Source: Lysobacter panacisoli (GTDB lineage: Bacteria; Pseudomonadota; Gammaproteobacteria; Xanthomonadales; Xanthomonadaceae). From it: a DNA stretch of 64,000 nt. The stretch lies in assembly GCF_009765165.1 (NCBI RefSeq), contig NZ_VLNU01000001.1, forward strand, positions 310,001 through 374,000. The letters are read 5' to 3'. Positions 44,305 to 52,587 of the stretch are shown piece after piece (position 1 is the first letter of the stretch; each line of letters starts with the position of its first letter). The translations under genes were made by a program, and so were the position numbers. The notes beneath the pieces are model-generated. The model worked only from the letters and a program-made list of their open reading frames with translations, had not been told where the DNA came from and ran no database searches.

Positions 44305-44804
44305 TTCTTCTTTTCGGGTTCGGTCTTGGGGGGCTCGGCGGGCACCGGCGCGACGGCCGGCCTTGCCTTCACCACCCGGACGCCCTTGGCCTTCATCCAT
44401 GCGTCGAACTCTTCCGCGGTCATGCGCTTGCCATTCTGGTTCATGTCGAACCGCCACGGCGTGTTGTCGTACTGGGTCTTGGGCTTGTAGGCCGCCGGAT
44501 CGGTCGCGCTGGGCATGGCGGACGGCGTGGTTGCAGCCGGCAGCGCCTTCGCCACCTGGCAGCCCTCCACGCGCAGGCGGAACAGCACCTGGTCGACCGC
44601 GAGCGCTTCATCGAAGGCCTGCGACAGCACACCCGTGGGCGCACCCAGCTGATGACTCGGCGCGACGAGCTCGGGCGCGATCGGCGCCACCACCGTCGGA
44701 CGGATCGGCAACGCCTTCGGCGCGGCGAGCGACCCGCATTGCGCGGACTGCGCCTGCGCGGCGCCGGCAAGCAGACACAAGGACAGACCCATCAAGGCGC
44801 GCAT
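44301..44804 (-). CDS. Small exported protein with C-terminal TAEEFDAWMK module, paralog B
   Basis: 167 residues with signal peptide MRALMGLSLCLLAGAAQAQS. The C-terminus carries YKPKTQYDNTPWRFDMNQNG then KRMTAEEFDAWMKAKGVRVV, nearly identical to paralog A, while the middle part differs and has a Cys pair possibility (CGSLAAPKALP, VEGCQVAKALP). Its stop overlaps the pseudouridine synthase start, so the two are translationally coupled. Novel paired family; function unknown. Confidence 0.8.
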   Translation of the reverse strand: MRALMGLSLCLLAGAAQAQSAQCGSLAAPKALPIRPTVVAPIAPELVAPSHQLGAPTGVLSQAFDEALAVDQVLFRLRVEGCQVAKALPAATTPSAMPSATDPAAYKPKTQYDNTPWRFDMNQNGKRMTAEEFDAWMKAKGVRVVKARPAVAPVPAEPPKTEPEKKK

Positions 44805-44912
44805 GAGCGTTCTCCTTCCACCGCCGCGAATGCACCGGCTGCGCGGGAAGTTTACGCCGCGACGCGCGCAGCCCCGTGAACGCAGCTCGTGAACCGCGTC
44901 CGCTGGAACGAC

Positions 44913-44937
44913 GAAGCCCGGCGCGAGGCCGGGCTTC
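44913..44937 (-). terminator. Terminator after OmpA-family gene 1
   Basis: GAAGCCCGGCGCGAGGCCGG GCTTC, a perfect GAAGCCCGGC/GCCGGGCTTC stem. The same hairpin with flanks is found after OmpA genes 2 and 3, showing the duplicated unit includes it. Confidence 0.72.
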
Positions 44938-44976
44938 GAAGTGATGCTGTGCGGAACTCCGCGTACCGCGATGTCC

Positions 44977-46051
44977 TCAGTTCTGGACGTTCAGCTCGGT
45001 GCGGCGGTTGGCTTCGCTCTTGCAGTGCGGGAACTTCTGGCCCATGTCTTCCAGCGGACGGCTCTCGCCATAACCGTTCGGACCGGCAAGACGCGAAGCG
45101 TCGATGCCATTGCTGGTGAGATAGGCGTACACGGCCTGCGCGCGACGATCCGACAGCTTCTGGTTGTATGCGTCCTTGCCGCACTGGTCGGTGTGACCGG
45201 CGACTTCAGCGCGCAGTTCCGGATGACGCTTGAGGATCTCGATGGCCTCATTGAGGATCGCAGTCGCATCAGGGCGCAGGCGCGACTTGTCGAAGTCGAA
45301 GTTCACGCCGTGCAGATCGATCGACACCGGAACCGCACAACCGTTCGGACCGATCGCCTGGCCGGCCTTCGAATCCGGGCACTGGTCGACGCAATCGTCG
45401 ACGCCATCGCCATCGTTGTCCGTACCCGGAACGCAACCCGGACGCGGCGGCGGCGGCGGCGCGACCGAAGCGGGAGCGCCCAGCGGAATCACCACGCCAA
45501 CCGAGGCCAGCAGGTCGCCGAACCGCTCTTCGTGCGGTGCCGCGATGCTCCGGTCGTCGAAGTCGGCGCGATAGGCAAGCTCGGTGCGGATCGCCGCACG
45601 CTTGCCGGCCAGGGCGCTCTGGATGCCGACGCCAATCTTGGCGGCGAGGTTGCCATCCTCACGCTCGCCCGGCGAATGCGGGTTGTTGAGCAGGACGACC
45701 TCTTCTTCCGAACGCTGGTAGCCCAGGCCCATCAGCAGATACGGCGCCCAGCTGCGGCCGTCCTGGGTGAAATGACGACGCAGGTCGATCGATGCGCCGT
45801 ACTGGCTCCAGTTGAGGTTCTGGTTGTGGTCATCGTTGGGGTTCTGGTAATTCAGCTCACCGTCCAGCGACCAGTTCTGGTTGAGGAACTTGCCCACGCC
45901 CAGCGCACCGAATGGCGCATCGCGCGTATCGCGGTCGTTGTCCTGGATGTTCATGCCGGCCGAGCCGGTCAGGTACCAGCGATCATCGAATTCCTGCGCG
46001 CTGGCCGCCTGTGCGAACGCGAGGGGCCATACCCAGTAGACGAATTTTCAA
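44977..46051 (-). pseudogene. OmpA-family protein, copy 1, with a frameshift in the signal peptide
   Basis: The body (from MNIQDNDRDTRDAPFGALGV, 45954) is an N-terminal beta-barrel-like domain, a thrombospondin-3 Asp-rich segment (TDNDGDGVDDCVDQCPDS) and an OmpA-like peptidoglycan-binding domain (NFDFDKSRLRPDA ... NRRTELNVQN). Upstream, a good AAGGAG site precedes TTG-AAA-ATT-CGT-CTA-CTG-GGT-ATG, then a run of four C (46023-46026). With three C the frame would join to ALAFAQAASAQEFDDRWYLT, exactly the paralog's signal peptide. One extra base therefore breaks the leader; either mutation or homopolymer sequencing error. Confidence 0.82.
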
Positions 46052-46195
46052 AGTGTCACTCCTTGCAGCAAGAGGAAGCAGCGGGGTCTTCCTGAAAGCG
46101 GTTGCGACGTATCGCAGCGCGCGTTTCACAAAGCGCAGGAATGATAGGAATTCGTTAGCCCAATGAATCTGCGAAAGGTTCTCAGCCAAAACGAC

Positions 46196-46220
46196 GAAGC
46201 CCGGCGCGAGGCCGGGCTTC
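46196..46220 (-). terminator. Terminator after OmpA-family gene 2
   Basis: Identical hairpin and flank (GAAGTGATGCTGTGCGGAA) to the one at 44913, so the terminator was duplicated with the gene. Confidence 0.72.
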
Positions 46221-46260
46221 GAAGTGATGCTGTGCGGAATATCCGCGTACCGCGATGTCC

Positions 46261-47343
46261 TCAGTTCTGGACGTTCAGCTCGGTACGACGGTTCTTCTCG
46301 CTCTTGCAGCCCGGGAACGCCTGGCCCAGGTCTTCCAGCGGACGGCTCTCGCCGTAGCCGTTCGGACCGGTCAGACGCGAGGCGTCGATGCCATTCGCGG
46401 TCAGGTGGTCGTACACCGCCTTGGCGCGACGCTCCGACAGCTTCTGGTTGTACGCGTCCTTGCCGCACTGGTCGGTGTGACCGGCGACTTCGGCGCGCAG
46501 TTCCGGATAACGCTTGAAGATCTCGATCGCCTCGTTGAGGATCGAAACCGCGTCCGGACGCAGCGTGGCCTTGTCGAAGTCGAAGTTCACGCCCTTCAGG
46601 TCGATCGACACCGGCACCGGGCAACCGTCCGGACCGATCGTCTGGCCGGCCTGCGAACCCGGGCACTTGTCGTCGCAGTTGTTGACGCCGTCGCCGTCGT
46701 CGTCGAGGTCTGCGCAGCTCGGCGCCGGAGCCGGCGGCGGTGCCGCCACGACCGGCGGGCCCAGCGGGATCACGACGCCGACCGAAGCCAGCAGGTCGCC
46801 GAACCAGTCTTCGCTCGGGGCCGACATGCTGCCATCGTCGAAGTCGGCACGGTACGCCAGCTCGGTGCGGATGGCGGCACGCTTGCCGGCCAGGCCGCTC
46901 TGCACGCCGACGCCGACCTTCGCGGCCAGGTTGCCTTCCTCACGCTCGCCCGGCGAAACGGTGCTCGGAAACGCGTCGAACTCTTCTTCCGAGCGCTGGT
47001 AGCCCAGGCCCATCAGCAGGTACGGCGCCCAGTTGCGACCTTCCTGGGTGAAATGGCGGCGCAGGTCGACCGACACGCCGTACTGGCTCCAGTTCAGGTC
47101 CTGGTTGTCGTCGTTGTTCGGGTTCTGGTAGTTCAGCTCACCGTCGACCGACCAGTTCTGGTTGAGGAACTTGCCCACGCCCAGCGCACCGAACGGCGCG
47201 TCACGCGTACCGCGATCGTTGTCCTGGATGTTCATGCCGGCCGAACCGGTCAGGTACCAGCGATCGTCGAATTCCTGGGCATTGGCTGCCTGGGCGAACG
47301 CCAGGCCTGCCAGCAGCGCAGTGCTCAACACACGGATCTTCAT
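46261..47343 (-). CDS. OmpA-family outer-membrane protein, copy 2
   Basis: 360 residues with signal peptide (MKIRVLSTALLAGLAFAQAA, NAQ cleavage) and AAGGAG site. N-terminal ~170-residue beta-barrel-like domain (DDRWYLTGSAGMNIQDNDRG), Pro/Ala linker, thrombospondin-3 element (DLDDDGDGVNNCDDKCPGSQ) and C-terminal OmpA domain with the peptidoglycan-binding Asp/Arg region (ATLRPDAVSILNEAIEIFKR; KNRRTELNVQN). Links outer membrane to murein. Its last ~540 bp are almost identical to copy 3. Confidence 0.93.
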   Translation of the reverse strand: MKIRVLSTALLAGLAFAQAANAQEFDDRWYLTGSAGMNIQDNDRGTRDAPFGALGVGKFLNQNWSVDGELNYQNPNNDDNQDLNWSQYGVSVDLRRHFTQEGRNWAPYLLMGLGYQRSEEEFDAFPSTVSPGEREEGNLAAKVGVGVQSGLAGKRAAIRTELAYRADFDDGSMSAPSEDWFGDLLASVGVVIPLGPPVVAAPPPAPAPSCADLDDDGDGVNNCDDKCPGSQAGQTIGPDGCPVPVSIDLKGVNFDFDKATLRPDAVSILNEAIEIFKRYPELRAEVAGHTDQCGKDAYNQKLSERRAKAVYDHLTANGIDASRLTGPNGYGESRPLEDLGQAFPGCKSEKNRRTELNVQN

Positions 47344-47537
47344 CTGTCACTCCTTGGATCAGTAAAAAAGCGGTTTGGGGGGAACACGTCTTTACTGCAG
47401 GCGGCGCACACCCGGCAGGACCTGAACAGGCGCGGTCGGACCAGCGCCGCGGGTCACTGACGGCCGGAATGATACACCCGTCAAAGTGTTTGTTAACACC
47501 AGTTAACGTTTTTTGTAAGGATTGTCCCGTAAACGAC

Positions 47538-47562
47538 GAAGCCCGGCTCCCGGCCGGGCTTC
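47538..47562 (-). terminator. Terminator after OmpA-family gene 3
   Basis: GAAGCCCGGCTCCCGGCCGG GCTTC, a variant of the hairpins after copies 1 and 2. Confidence 0.72.
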
Positions 47563-47599
47563 GAAGTGGTGCTACGCGGGAAAGGCCTTGTACCGGACG

Positions 47600-48706
47600 T
47601 CAGTTCTGGACGTTCAGCTCGGTACGACGGTTCTTCTCGCTCTTGCAGCCCGGGAACGCCTGGCCCAGGTCTTCCAGCGGACGGCTCTCGCCGTAGCCGT
47701 TCGGACCGGTCAGACGCGAGGCGTCGATGCCATTCGCGGTCAGGTGGTCGTACACCGCCTTGGCGCGACGCTCCGACAGCTTCTGGTTGTACGCGTCCTT
47801 GCCGCACTGGTCGGTGTGACCGGCGACTTCGGCGCGCAGTTCCGGATAACGCTTGAAGATCTCGATCGCCTCGTTGAGGATCGAAACCGCGTCCGGACGC
47901 AGCGTGGCCTTGTCGAAGTCGAAGTTCACGCCCTTCAGGTCGATCGACACCGGCACCGGGCAACCGTCCGGACCGATCGTCTGGCCGGCCTGCGAGCCCG
48001 GGCACTTGTCGTCGCAGTTGTTGACGCCGTCGCCGTCGTCGTCGAGGTCGGCGCAGCTCGGCGCCGGAGCCGGCGGCGGAGCCGCCACGACCGGCGGACC
48101 CAGCGGGATCACGACGCCGACCGAAGCCAGCAGGTCGCCGTACCAGTCGTCGCTGTCGAGCGAGGAATTTCCGCCCGGACGCGAGCTGAGGTCGCGATCG
48201 TTGAAGTCGGCGCGATAGGCCAGTTCGGTGCGGATCGCCGCGCGCTTGCCGGGCAGACCGCTCTGCACGCCGACGCCGACCTTCGCCGCGACATTGCCTT
48301 CCTTGTCCTCACCCGGCGAGTCCGGGTTCGGGAAGTTGTCGAACTCCTCTTCCGAACGCTGGTAGCCCAGGCCCATCAGGATGTACGGCGCCCAGTTGCG
48401 GCCTTCGGCATTGAAGAAACGACGCGCGTCGAACGAGATGCCGTACTGACTCCAGTTGAGATCCTGGTTGTCGTCGTTGTTCGGGTTCTGGTAGTTCAGC
48501 TCACCGTCCAGCGACCAGTTCTCGTTGAGGAACTTGCCGACGCCGATGGAGCCGAACGGAGTGTCGCGCGTGTTGCGATCGTTGTCCTGGATGTTCATGC
48601 CGGCCGCACCGGTGAGGTACCAGCGATCGTCAGCAACCTGAGCATTGGCCACCTGGACCAGGCTCAGGCCACCCAGCAGGGCGGCGCAGAGGAGTTTCTT
48701 ATTCAT
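47600..48706 (-). CDS. OmpA-family outer-membrane protein, copy 3
   Basis: 368 residues. The signal peptide (MNKKLLCAALLGGLSLVQVA) differs from copy 2, and the barrel domain is clearly diverged (DDRWYLTGAAGMNIQDNDRN; insert LSSRPGGNSSLDSDDWYGD). From the Pro/Ala linker to the stop, protein and DNA are nearly the same as copy 2, including synonymous sites, which points to recent gene conversion. Preceded by AAGGAGCTGATAT. Confidence 0.93.
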   Translation of the reverse strand: MNKKLLCAALLGGLSLVQVANAQVADDRWYLTGAAGMNIQDNDRNTRDTPFGSIGVGKFLNENWSLDGELNYQNPNNDDNQDLNWSQYGISFDARRFFNAEGRNWAPYILMGLGYQRSEEEFDNFPNPDSPGEDKEGNVAAKVGVGVQSGLPGKRAAIRTELAYRADFNDRDLSSRPGGNSSLDSDDWYGDLLASVGVVIPLGPPVVAAPPPAPAPSCADLDDDGDGVNNCDDKCPGSQAGQTIGPDGCPVPVSIDLKGVNFDFDKATLRPDAVSILNEAIEIFKRYPELRAEVAGHTDQCGKDAYNQKLSERRAKAVYDHLTANGIDASRLTGPNGYGESRPLEDLGQAFPGCKSEKNRRTELNVQN

Positions 48707-48876
48707 ATATCAGCTCCTTGATCAGAAATGCGGTAACGGCGTTGCGCGAGGTCCTTTGGACGGCCGCCCTACGACGCCATCGGGCGCAGGTTAAGTTTGC
48801 CTATGTGAAAGCGGTGTTAACGTCGATCTAACAATCCTGAAAGTTCCTCACGACGTTTTTTGTTGTCGCGTTCCGT

Positions 48877-50325
48877 TCACGGTGTCAGCAATGACATGAA
48901 GTCCGTGATGGCCAATGCATCGATGCGCGCCGGTTCGGCGGCGATGGCGTTCAGCGATTCGAGCTTTTCCGGCGGCAGGCGCCCGGCGATGGCGCGTTCG
49001 AATTTGTTGCGCAGCAGCGGAACGCCCTCCTCGCGACGGCGCCGGTGGCCGACCGGGTAGTCGATCGACACCTTCTCCGTCTGGCCGCCGTCACGGAAGG
49101 TCACCTGCACGGCATTGCCGATGTAGCGGCGGTCCGGGTCGTAATAGTCGCGGCTGAAGCGCGGCTCTTCACGCACGATCATCTTCGCGCGAAGTTCGTC
49201 GATGCGCGGATCCGACGCGACCGCGTCGGTGTAGTCGTCCGCGCCCAGGCGTCCGAAGATCAGCGGCACGGCGACCATGTACTGCAGGCAGTGGTCGCGA
49301 TCGGCGTAGTTCGCCAGCGGGCCGGTCTTGTCGATGATGCGCATGGCCGCTTCCTGCGTCTCGATCAGCACGCTCTCGATCGCTTCGATGCGATCCGCCA
49401 CCTGCGCATGCAGCCGCATCGCGCACTCCACCGCGGTCTGCGCGTGGAACTCGGCCGGGTGGCTGATCTTGAACAGGATGTTCTCCATCACGTAGCTGCC
49501 GAACGGCCGCTCGAACTCGAATTCGCGTCCCTCGAGAGCGACGTCGTAGAAACCCCAGGTCGGCACGCTGAGCGCGCTGGGATAGCCGACCTCGCCGCGG
49601 CACGCGTTCAGCGCATGTGTCACCGCGCGTCGGCACGCATCGCCGGCGGCCCAACTCTTGCGCGGACCGGTGTTCGGCGCGTGCCGGTAGGTGCGCAGCG
49701 CGCCGTTGTCGATCCAGCTGTGCGAGAGCGCGTTGACGATCTCGTCGCGGCTTCCGCCGAGCATCTTCGTCGCCACCGCAGTCGACGCGAGCCGCACCAG
49801 GATCACGTGGTCCAGGCCGACGCGATTGAACGAATTCTTCAGCGCGTAGCAGCCCTGGATCTCGTGCGCGCGGATGGCGTGGCCGAGCACCTCGCGCACG
49901 GTGAGCGGCGTGCCGCCCTCGCCCGCGGCGCGTCGGCCGAGGTAATCGGCGACGGCGAGGATCGCGCCGAGGTTGTCGGACGGATGACCCCATTCGGCGG
50001 CGAGCCAGGTGTCGTTGAAATCGAGCCAGCGGATCTGCACGCCGATGTCGTAGGCGGCCTGCACGGGATCGAGTTCATGGGCGGTGAACGGCACGCGCGC
50101 GCCGCCGGGAAGTACCGCACCGGGCACGATCGGCCCCAGGTGACGCACGCACGCCGGATGATCCATTGCCAGCGCGGCGCAGGCGAGCGAGTCGAGCAGC
50201 ACCCAGCGCGCGGTCTCGTAGGCTTCCTGAGATGCGATGTCGGGCCCGTCGACGTAGTCGGCGATGTCGAGCAGCGGCGCATCGGGTTGCGGGCGGGCGG
50301 CGGAACGCTGGTCGAAATCGCTCAT
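48877..50325 (-). CDS. prpD: MmgE/PrpD family protein, 2-methylcitrate dehydratase-like
   Basis: 482 residues, cytosolic. Family segments include LLDSLACAALAMDHPACVRH, QIRWLDFNDTWLAAEWGHPS DN, SWAAGDACRRAVTHALNACR and FKISHPAEFHAQTAVECAM. In E. coli PrpD dehydrates 2-methylcitrate in propionate catabolism. No prpB or prpC is nearby, so the physiological role rests on similarity; related MmgE proteins act on other acids. Confidence 0.88.
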   Translation of the reverse strand: MSDFDQRSAARPQPDAPLLDIADYVDGPDIASQEAYETARWVLLDSLACAALAMDHPACVRHLGPIVPGAVLPGGARVPFTAHELDPVQAAYDIGVQIRWLDFNDTWLAAEWGHPSDNLGAILAVADYLGRRAAGEGGTPLTVREVLGHAIRAHEIQGCYALKNSFNRVGLDHVILVRLASTAVATKMLGGSRDEIVNALSHSWIDNGALRTYRHAPNTGPRKSWAAGDACRRAVTHALNACRGEVGYPSALSVPTWGFYDVALEGREFEFERPFGSYVMENILFKISHPAEFHAQTAVECAMRLHAQVADRIEAIESVLIETQEAAMRIIDKTGPLANYADRDHCLQYMVAVPLIFGRLGADDYTDAVASDPRIDELRAKMIVREEPRFSRDYYDPDRRYIGNAVQVTFRDGGQTEKVSIDYPVGHRRRREEGVPLLRNKFERAIAGRLPPEKLESLNAIAAEPARIDALAITDFMSLLTP

Positions 50326-50488
50326 GGCGGGCTCCGCACGTGACGTGAGGATGCTGTTGTGCCAGAGCCGCGCCTCGTCCGTCGTGAAGCCGGCGCCGTT
50401 CGTCGCCTGCGATTGCCGTGGCCGGCGGAACGGACCGGCGCGGGCGCGGTGCTTGGAAATCGGCGATCAACGGCCCAACCTCGATGGC

Positions 50489-51280
50489 ATGGACATTCCC
50501 GCACGCCTGCCCGCCCTGTTCCTCTCCCACGGCTCGCCGATGCTGGCCGTGCAGGATTCCCCCGCCGGCCGCTTCCTCGACGGCCTCGGCCGCGAACTGC
50601 CGTGGCCGCGCGCGATCGTCGTCGCGTCCGCGCATTTCATGACCGACCGGCCGATGCTCGGCGGACACCTGCAACCGCACACCGTGCACGACTTCGGCGG
50701 ATTCCCGGAACCGCTGTATCGCATCCACTACCCAGCACCCGGCGCGCCTGATCTCGCCGAAGAGATCGCGCAGCGCCTCGCCGATGCGGGCCTGCCAGCG
50801 CGCGTGCGCGAGAACCACGGCCTCGACCACGGCGTGTGGGTGCCGCTGCTGCGGATGTATCCGCAGGCCGACATTCCCGTCGTGCCGCTGTCGGTGATGC
50901 CGCACGGCGACGCCACGGCGCACTACGCGCTCGGACAGGCGCTGGCGCCGCTGCGCGACGACGGCGTGCTGGTGATCGGCTCGGGCGGTTTCGTGCACAA
51001 CCTCGGCGATCTGGACTGGGCGCATCCCGACGCGCCGATGACACCGTGGGCGCAGGAATTCGCGCAGTGGATGCACGCCGCGCTGGCTGTGCACGACATC
51101 GACGCCATGCTCGACTGGCAACAGCGCGCGCCGCATGCGCACCACGCGCATCCGACGGTGGAACACCTGATGCCGCTGTTCGTCGCGCTCGGTGCAGGCG
51201 GAGAGTCACCGACGGTGCGCACGTTGCACCGCTCGCACGAGTTCGGATCGCTGGCGCTGGATGCGTTCGCGTTCGATTGA
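50489..51280 (+). CDS. DODA-type extradiol ring-opening dioxygenase (LigB family)
   Basis: 263 residues. Metal-site and family motifs: LFLSHGSPMLAVQDSPAG, the EnHGLDHGVWVPLLRMYP block with two His, VVASAHFMT, and GSGGFVHNLGDL. These match the 4,5-DOPA dioxygenase / YgiD family; E. coli YgiD cleaves L-DOPA. The start MDIPARLPAL follows no clear ribosome-binding site, yet all upstream codons look non-coding. Confidence 0.87.
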   Translation: MDIPARLPALFLSHGSPMLAVQDSPAGRFLDGLGRELPWPRAIVVASAHFMTDRPMLGGHLQPHTVHDFGGFPEPLYRIHYPAPGAPDLAEEIAQRLADAGLPARVRENHGLDHGVWVPLLRMYPQADIPVVPLSVMPHGDATAHYALGQALAPLRDDGVLVIGSGGFVHNLGDLDWAHPDAPMTPWAQEFAQWMHAALAVHDIDAMLDWQQRAPHAHHAHPTVEHLMPLFVALGAGGESPTVRTLHRSHEFGSLALDAFAFD

Positions 51281-51327
51281 ACGGCGTTGCTGATCGCGAA
51301 GCCCGCGGCGCGATCAAGACACGCCTC

Positions 51328-51408
51328 GTAGCCCGGGTAAGGCCGAAGGCCGCACCCGGGGCTTCAACGCGATGGGCTTCCCGGGTGCGCTGCGCTTACC
51401 CGGGCTAC
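51328..51408. repeat. REP element, copy 3 of 4
   Basis: GTAGCCCGGGTAAGGCCGAA ... TGCGCTTACCCGGGCTAC, same family as 15639. Confidence 0.88.
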
Positions 51409-51439
51409 GGGTAACGCGCGATGGTGCCCGCCAGGCTCG

Positions 51440-51520
51440 GTAGCCCGGGTAGGGCCGGAGGCCGCACCCGGGGCTTCGACGCGATGGGCTTCCCGGGTGC
51501 GCTGCGCTTACCCGGGCTAC
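51440..51520. repeat. REP element, copy 4 of 4
   Basis: GTAGCCCGGGTAGGGCCGGA ... TGCGCTTACCCGGGCTAC. It lies 31 bp from copy 3 in the same orientation; the pair fills the gap between two convergent genes. Confidence 0.88.
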
Positions 51521-51555
51521 GGTAATGCGTGATGAGTCGCCACTCGCGGAGTGGT

Positions 51556-52476
51556 CTAGCCCTCGCGCAGACACTTTTCCCAGGGCGGATCGGCGAACCG
51601 TTCCGCGAGGAAATCCACCAGCGCGCGTACGCGTGGCGGCACCAGCCTTCGTTGCGGCATGACCGCATAGATGCCGCTGTCGGCGATCGGATGGTCGGCC
51701 AGCACCTGCACCAGTCGGCCCTCGCGCAGGTCTTCGCACACGTGCCAGGTCGAATGCACCGAGATGCCGAGTCCGGCCACGGCCATGTCGCGCACCATCT
51801 CGCCGTAGTTGGTTTCCACGCGACCGCGCACGCGCACCGCGGTCTCGCCGCCGGCACCGTCGCCAAGACGCCACACGTCCTGGCGGCCCTGGCTGCCGAC
51901 CAGCAGCACGCAGTCGTGTTCGGCCAGTTCCTGCGGCGTGCGCGGCGTGCCGTGGCGGCGCAGGTAGTCGGGCGATGCGCAGAGCACGCGGCGATTCACC
52001 GTCAGCTTGCGCGCGACCAGTGAGGAATCGTCTAGCGCGCCGATGCGGATGGCGAGGTCGAAGCCGGAACTGACCAGGTCCAGCATCTGGTCGGTCAGGT
52101 TGATGCTGAGCCGGATCTTCGGATGCAGCGCGAGGAACTCCGGCAACAGCGGCGAAATGTATTGCCGTCCGAACGACGCCGACGCGGTCACGCGCAGGGT
52201 GCCGGCGATGTCCACGCCCGCCTGGCGCAGCCCGCCGGTCAGCGCTTCCAGGTCCTCGACCAGCGGGCGGCCCTGCTCGGCCAGCGCCGCGCCCTCGGGC
52301 GTGGCGTGGAGGCGGCGCGTGGTCCGGTGCAGCAGGCGCACGCCGAGGTCGCGCTCCAGCCGCTTCAGGCGCTGGCTGGCCACGGCCACCGACAGGTCCA
52401 GGCTGCGCGCGGCGGCACTGATCGAGCCCAGGTCCAGCACGCGCAGGAACAGCGCGATGTCGCCGATGCGGTCCAT
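51556..52476 (-). CDS. LysR-family transcriptional regulator
   Basis: 306 residues. Winged HTH at the N-terminus (LGSISAAARSLDLSVAVASQ RLKRLERDLGVRLLHRTTR) and a periplasmic-binding-protein-like effector domain (VTASASFGRQYISPLLPEFL, SINLTDQMLDLVSSGFDLAI). Divergent from the MFS gene 52588, the usual arrangement for a LysR regulator and its target pump. The ligand is unknown. Confidence 0.92.
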   Translation of the reverse strand: MDRIGDIALFLRVLDLGSISAAARSLDLSVAVASQRLKRLERDLGVRLLHRTTRRLHATPEGAALAEQGRPLVEDLEALTGGLRQAGVDIAGTLRVTASASFGRQYISPLLPEFLALHPKIRLSINLTDQMLDLVSSGFDLAIRIGALDDSSLVARKLTVNRRVLCASPDYLRRHGTPRTPQELAEHDCVLLVGSQGRQDVWRLGDGAGGETAVRVRGRVETNYGEMVRDMAVAGLGISVHSTWHVCEDLREGRLVQVLADHPIADSGIYAVMPQRRLVPPRVRALVDFLAERFADPPWEKCLREG

Positions 52477-52494
52477 GAGGGACAGTTCCGATTA

Positions 52495-52509
52495 TCAACG
52501 TAATGTTGA
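52495..52509. promoter_or_regulatory. Candidate LysR operator
   Basis: TCAAC-GTAAT-GTTGA, a 15-bp perfect dyad with the T-N11-A pattern, in the 111-bp gap between the regulator and the MFS gene. Confidence 0.65.
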
Positions 52510-52587
52510 AACTACTTAGCCATCCTGATGGTTTGCGCTGAATATGCAAGCGCCTACGCTGCCGTCCTTTCGTCCAGGACGCCCACG

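Noticed and set aside
48877..50325. Propionate-catabolism (prp) operon
   Set aside because: Only a PrpD/MmgE-type gene is present; no prpB, prpC, acnD or prpR is found nearby.
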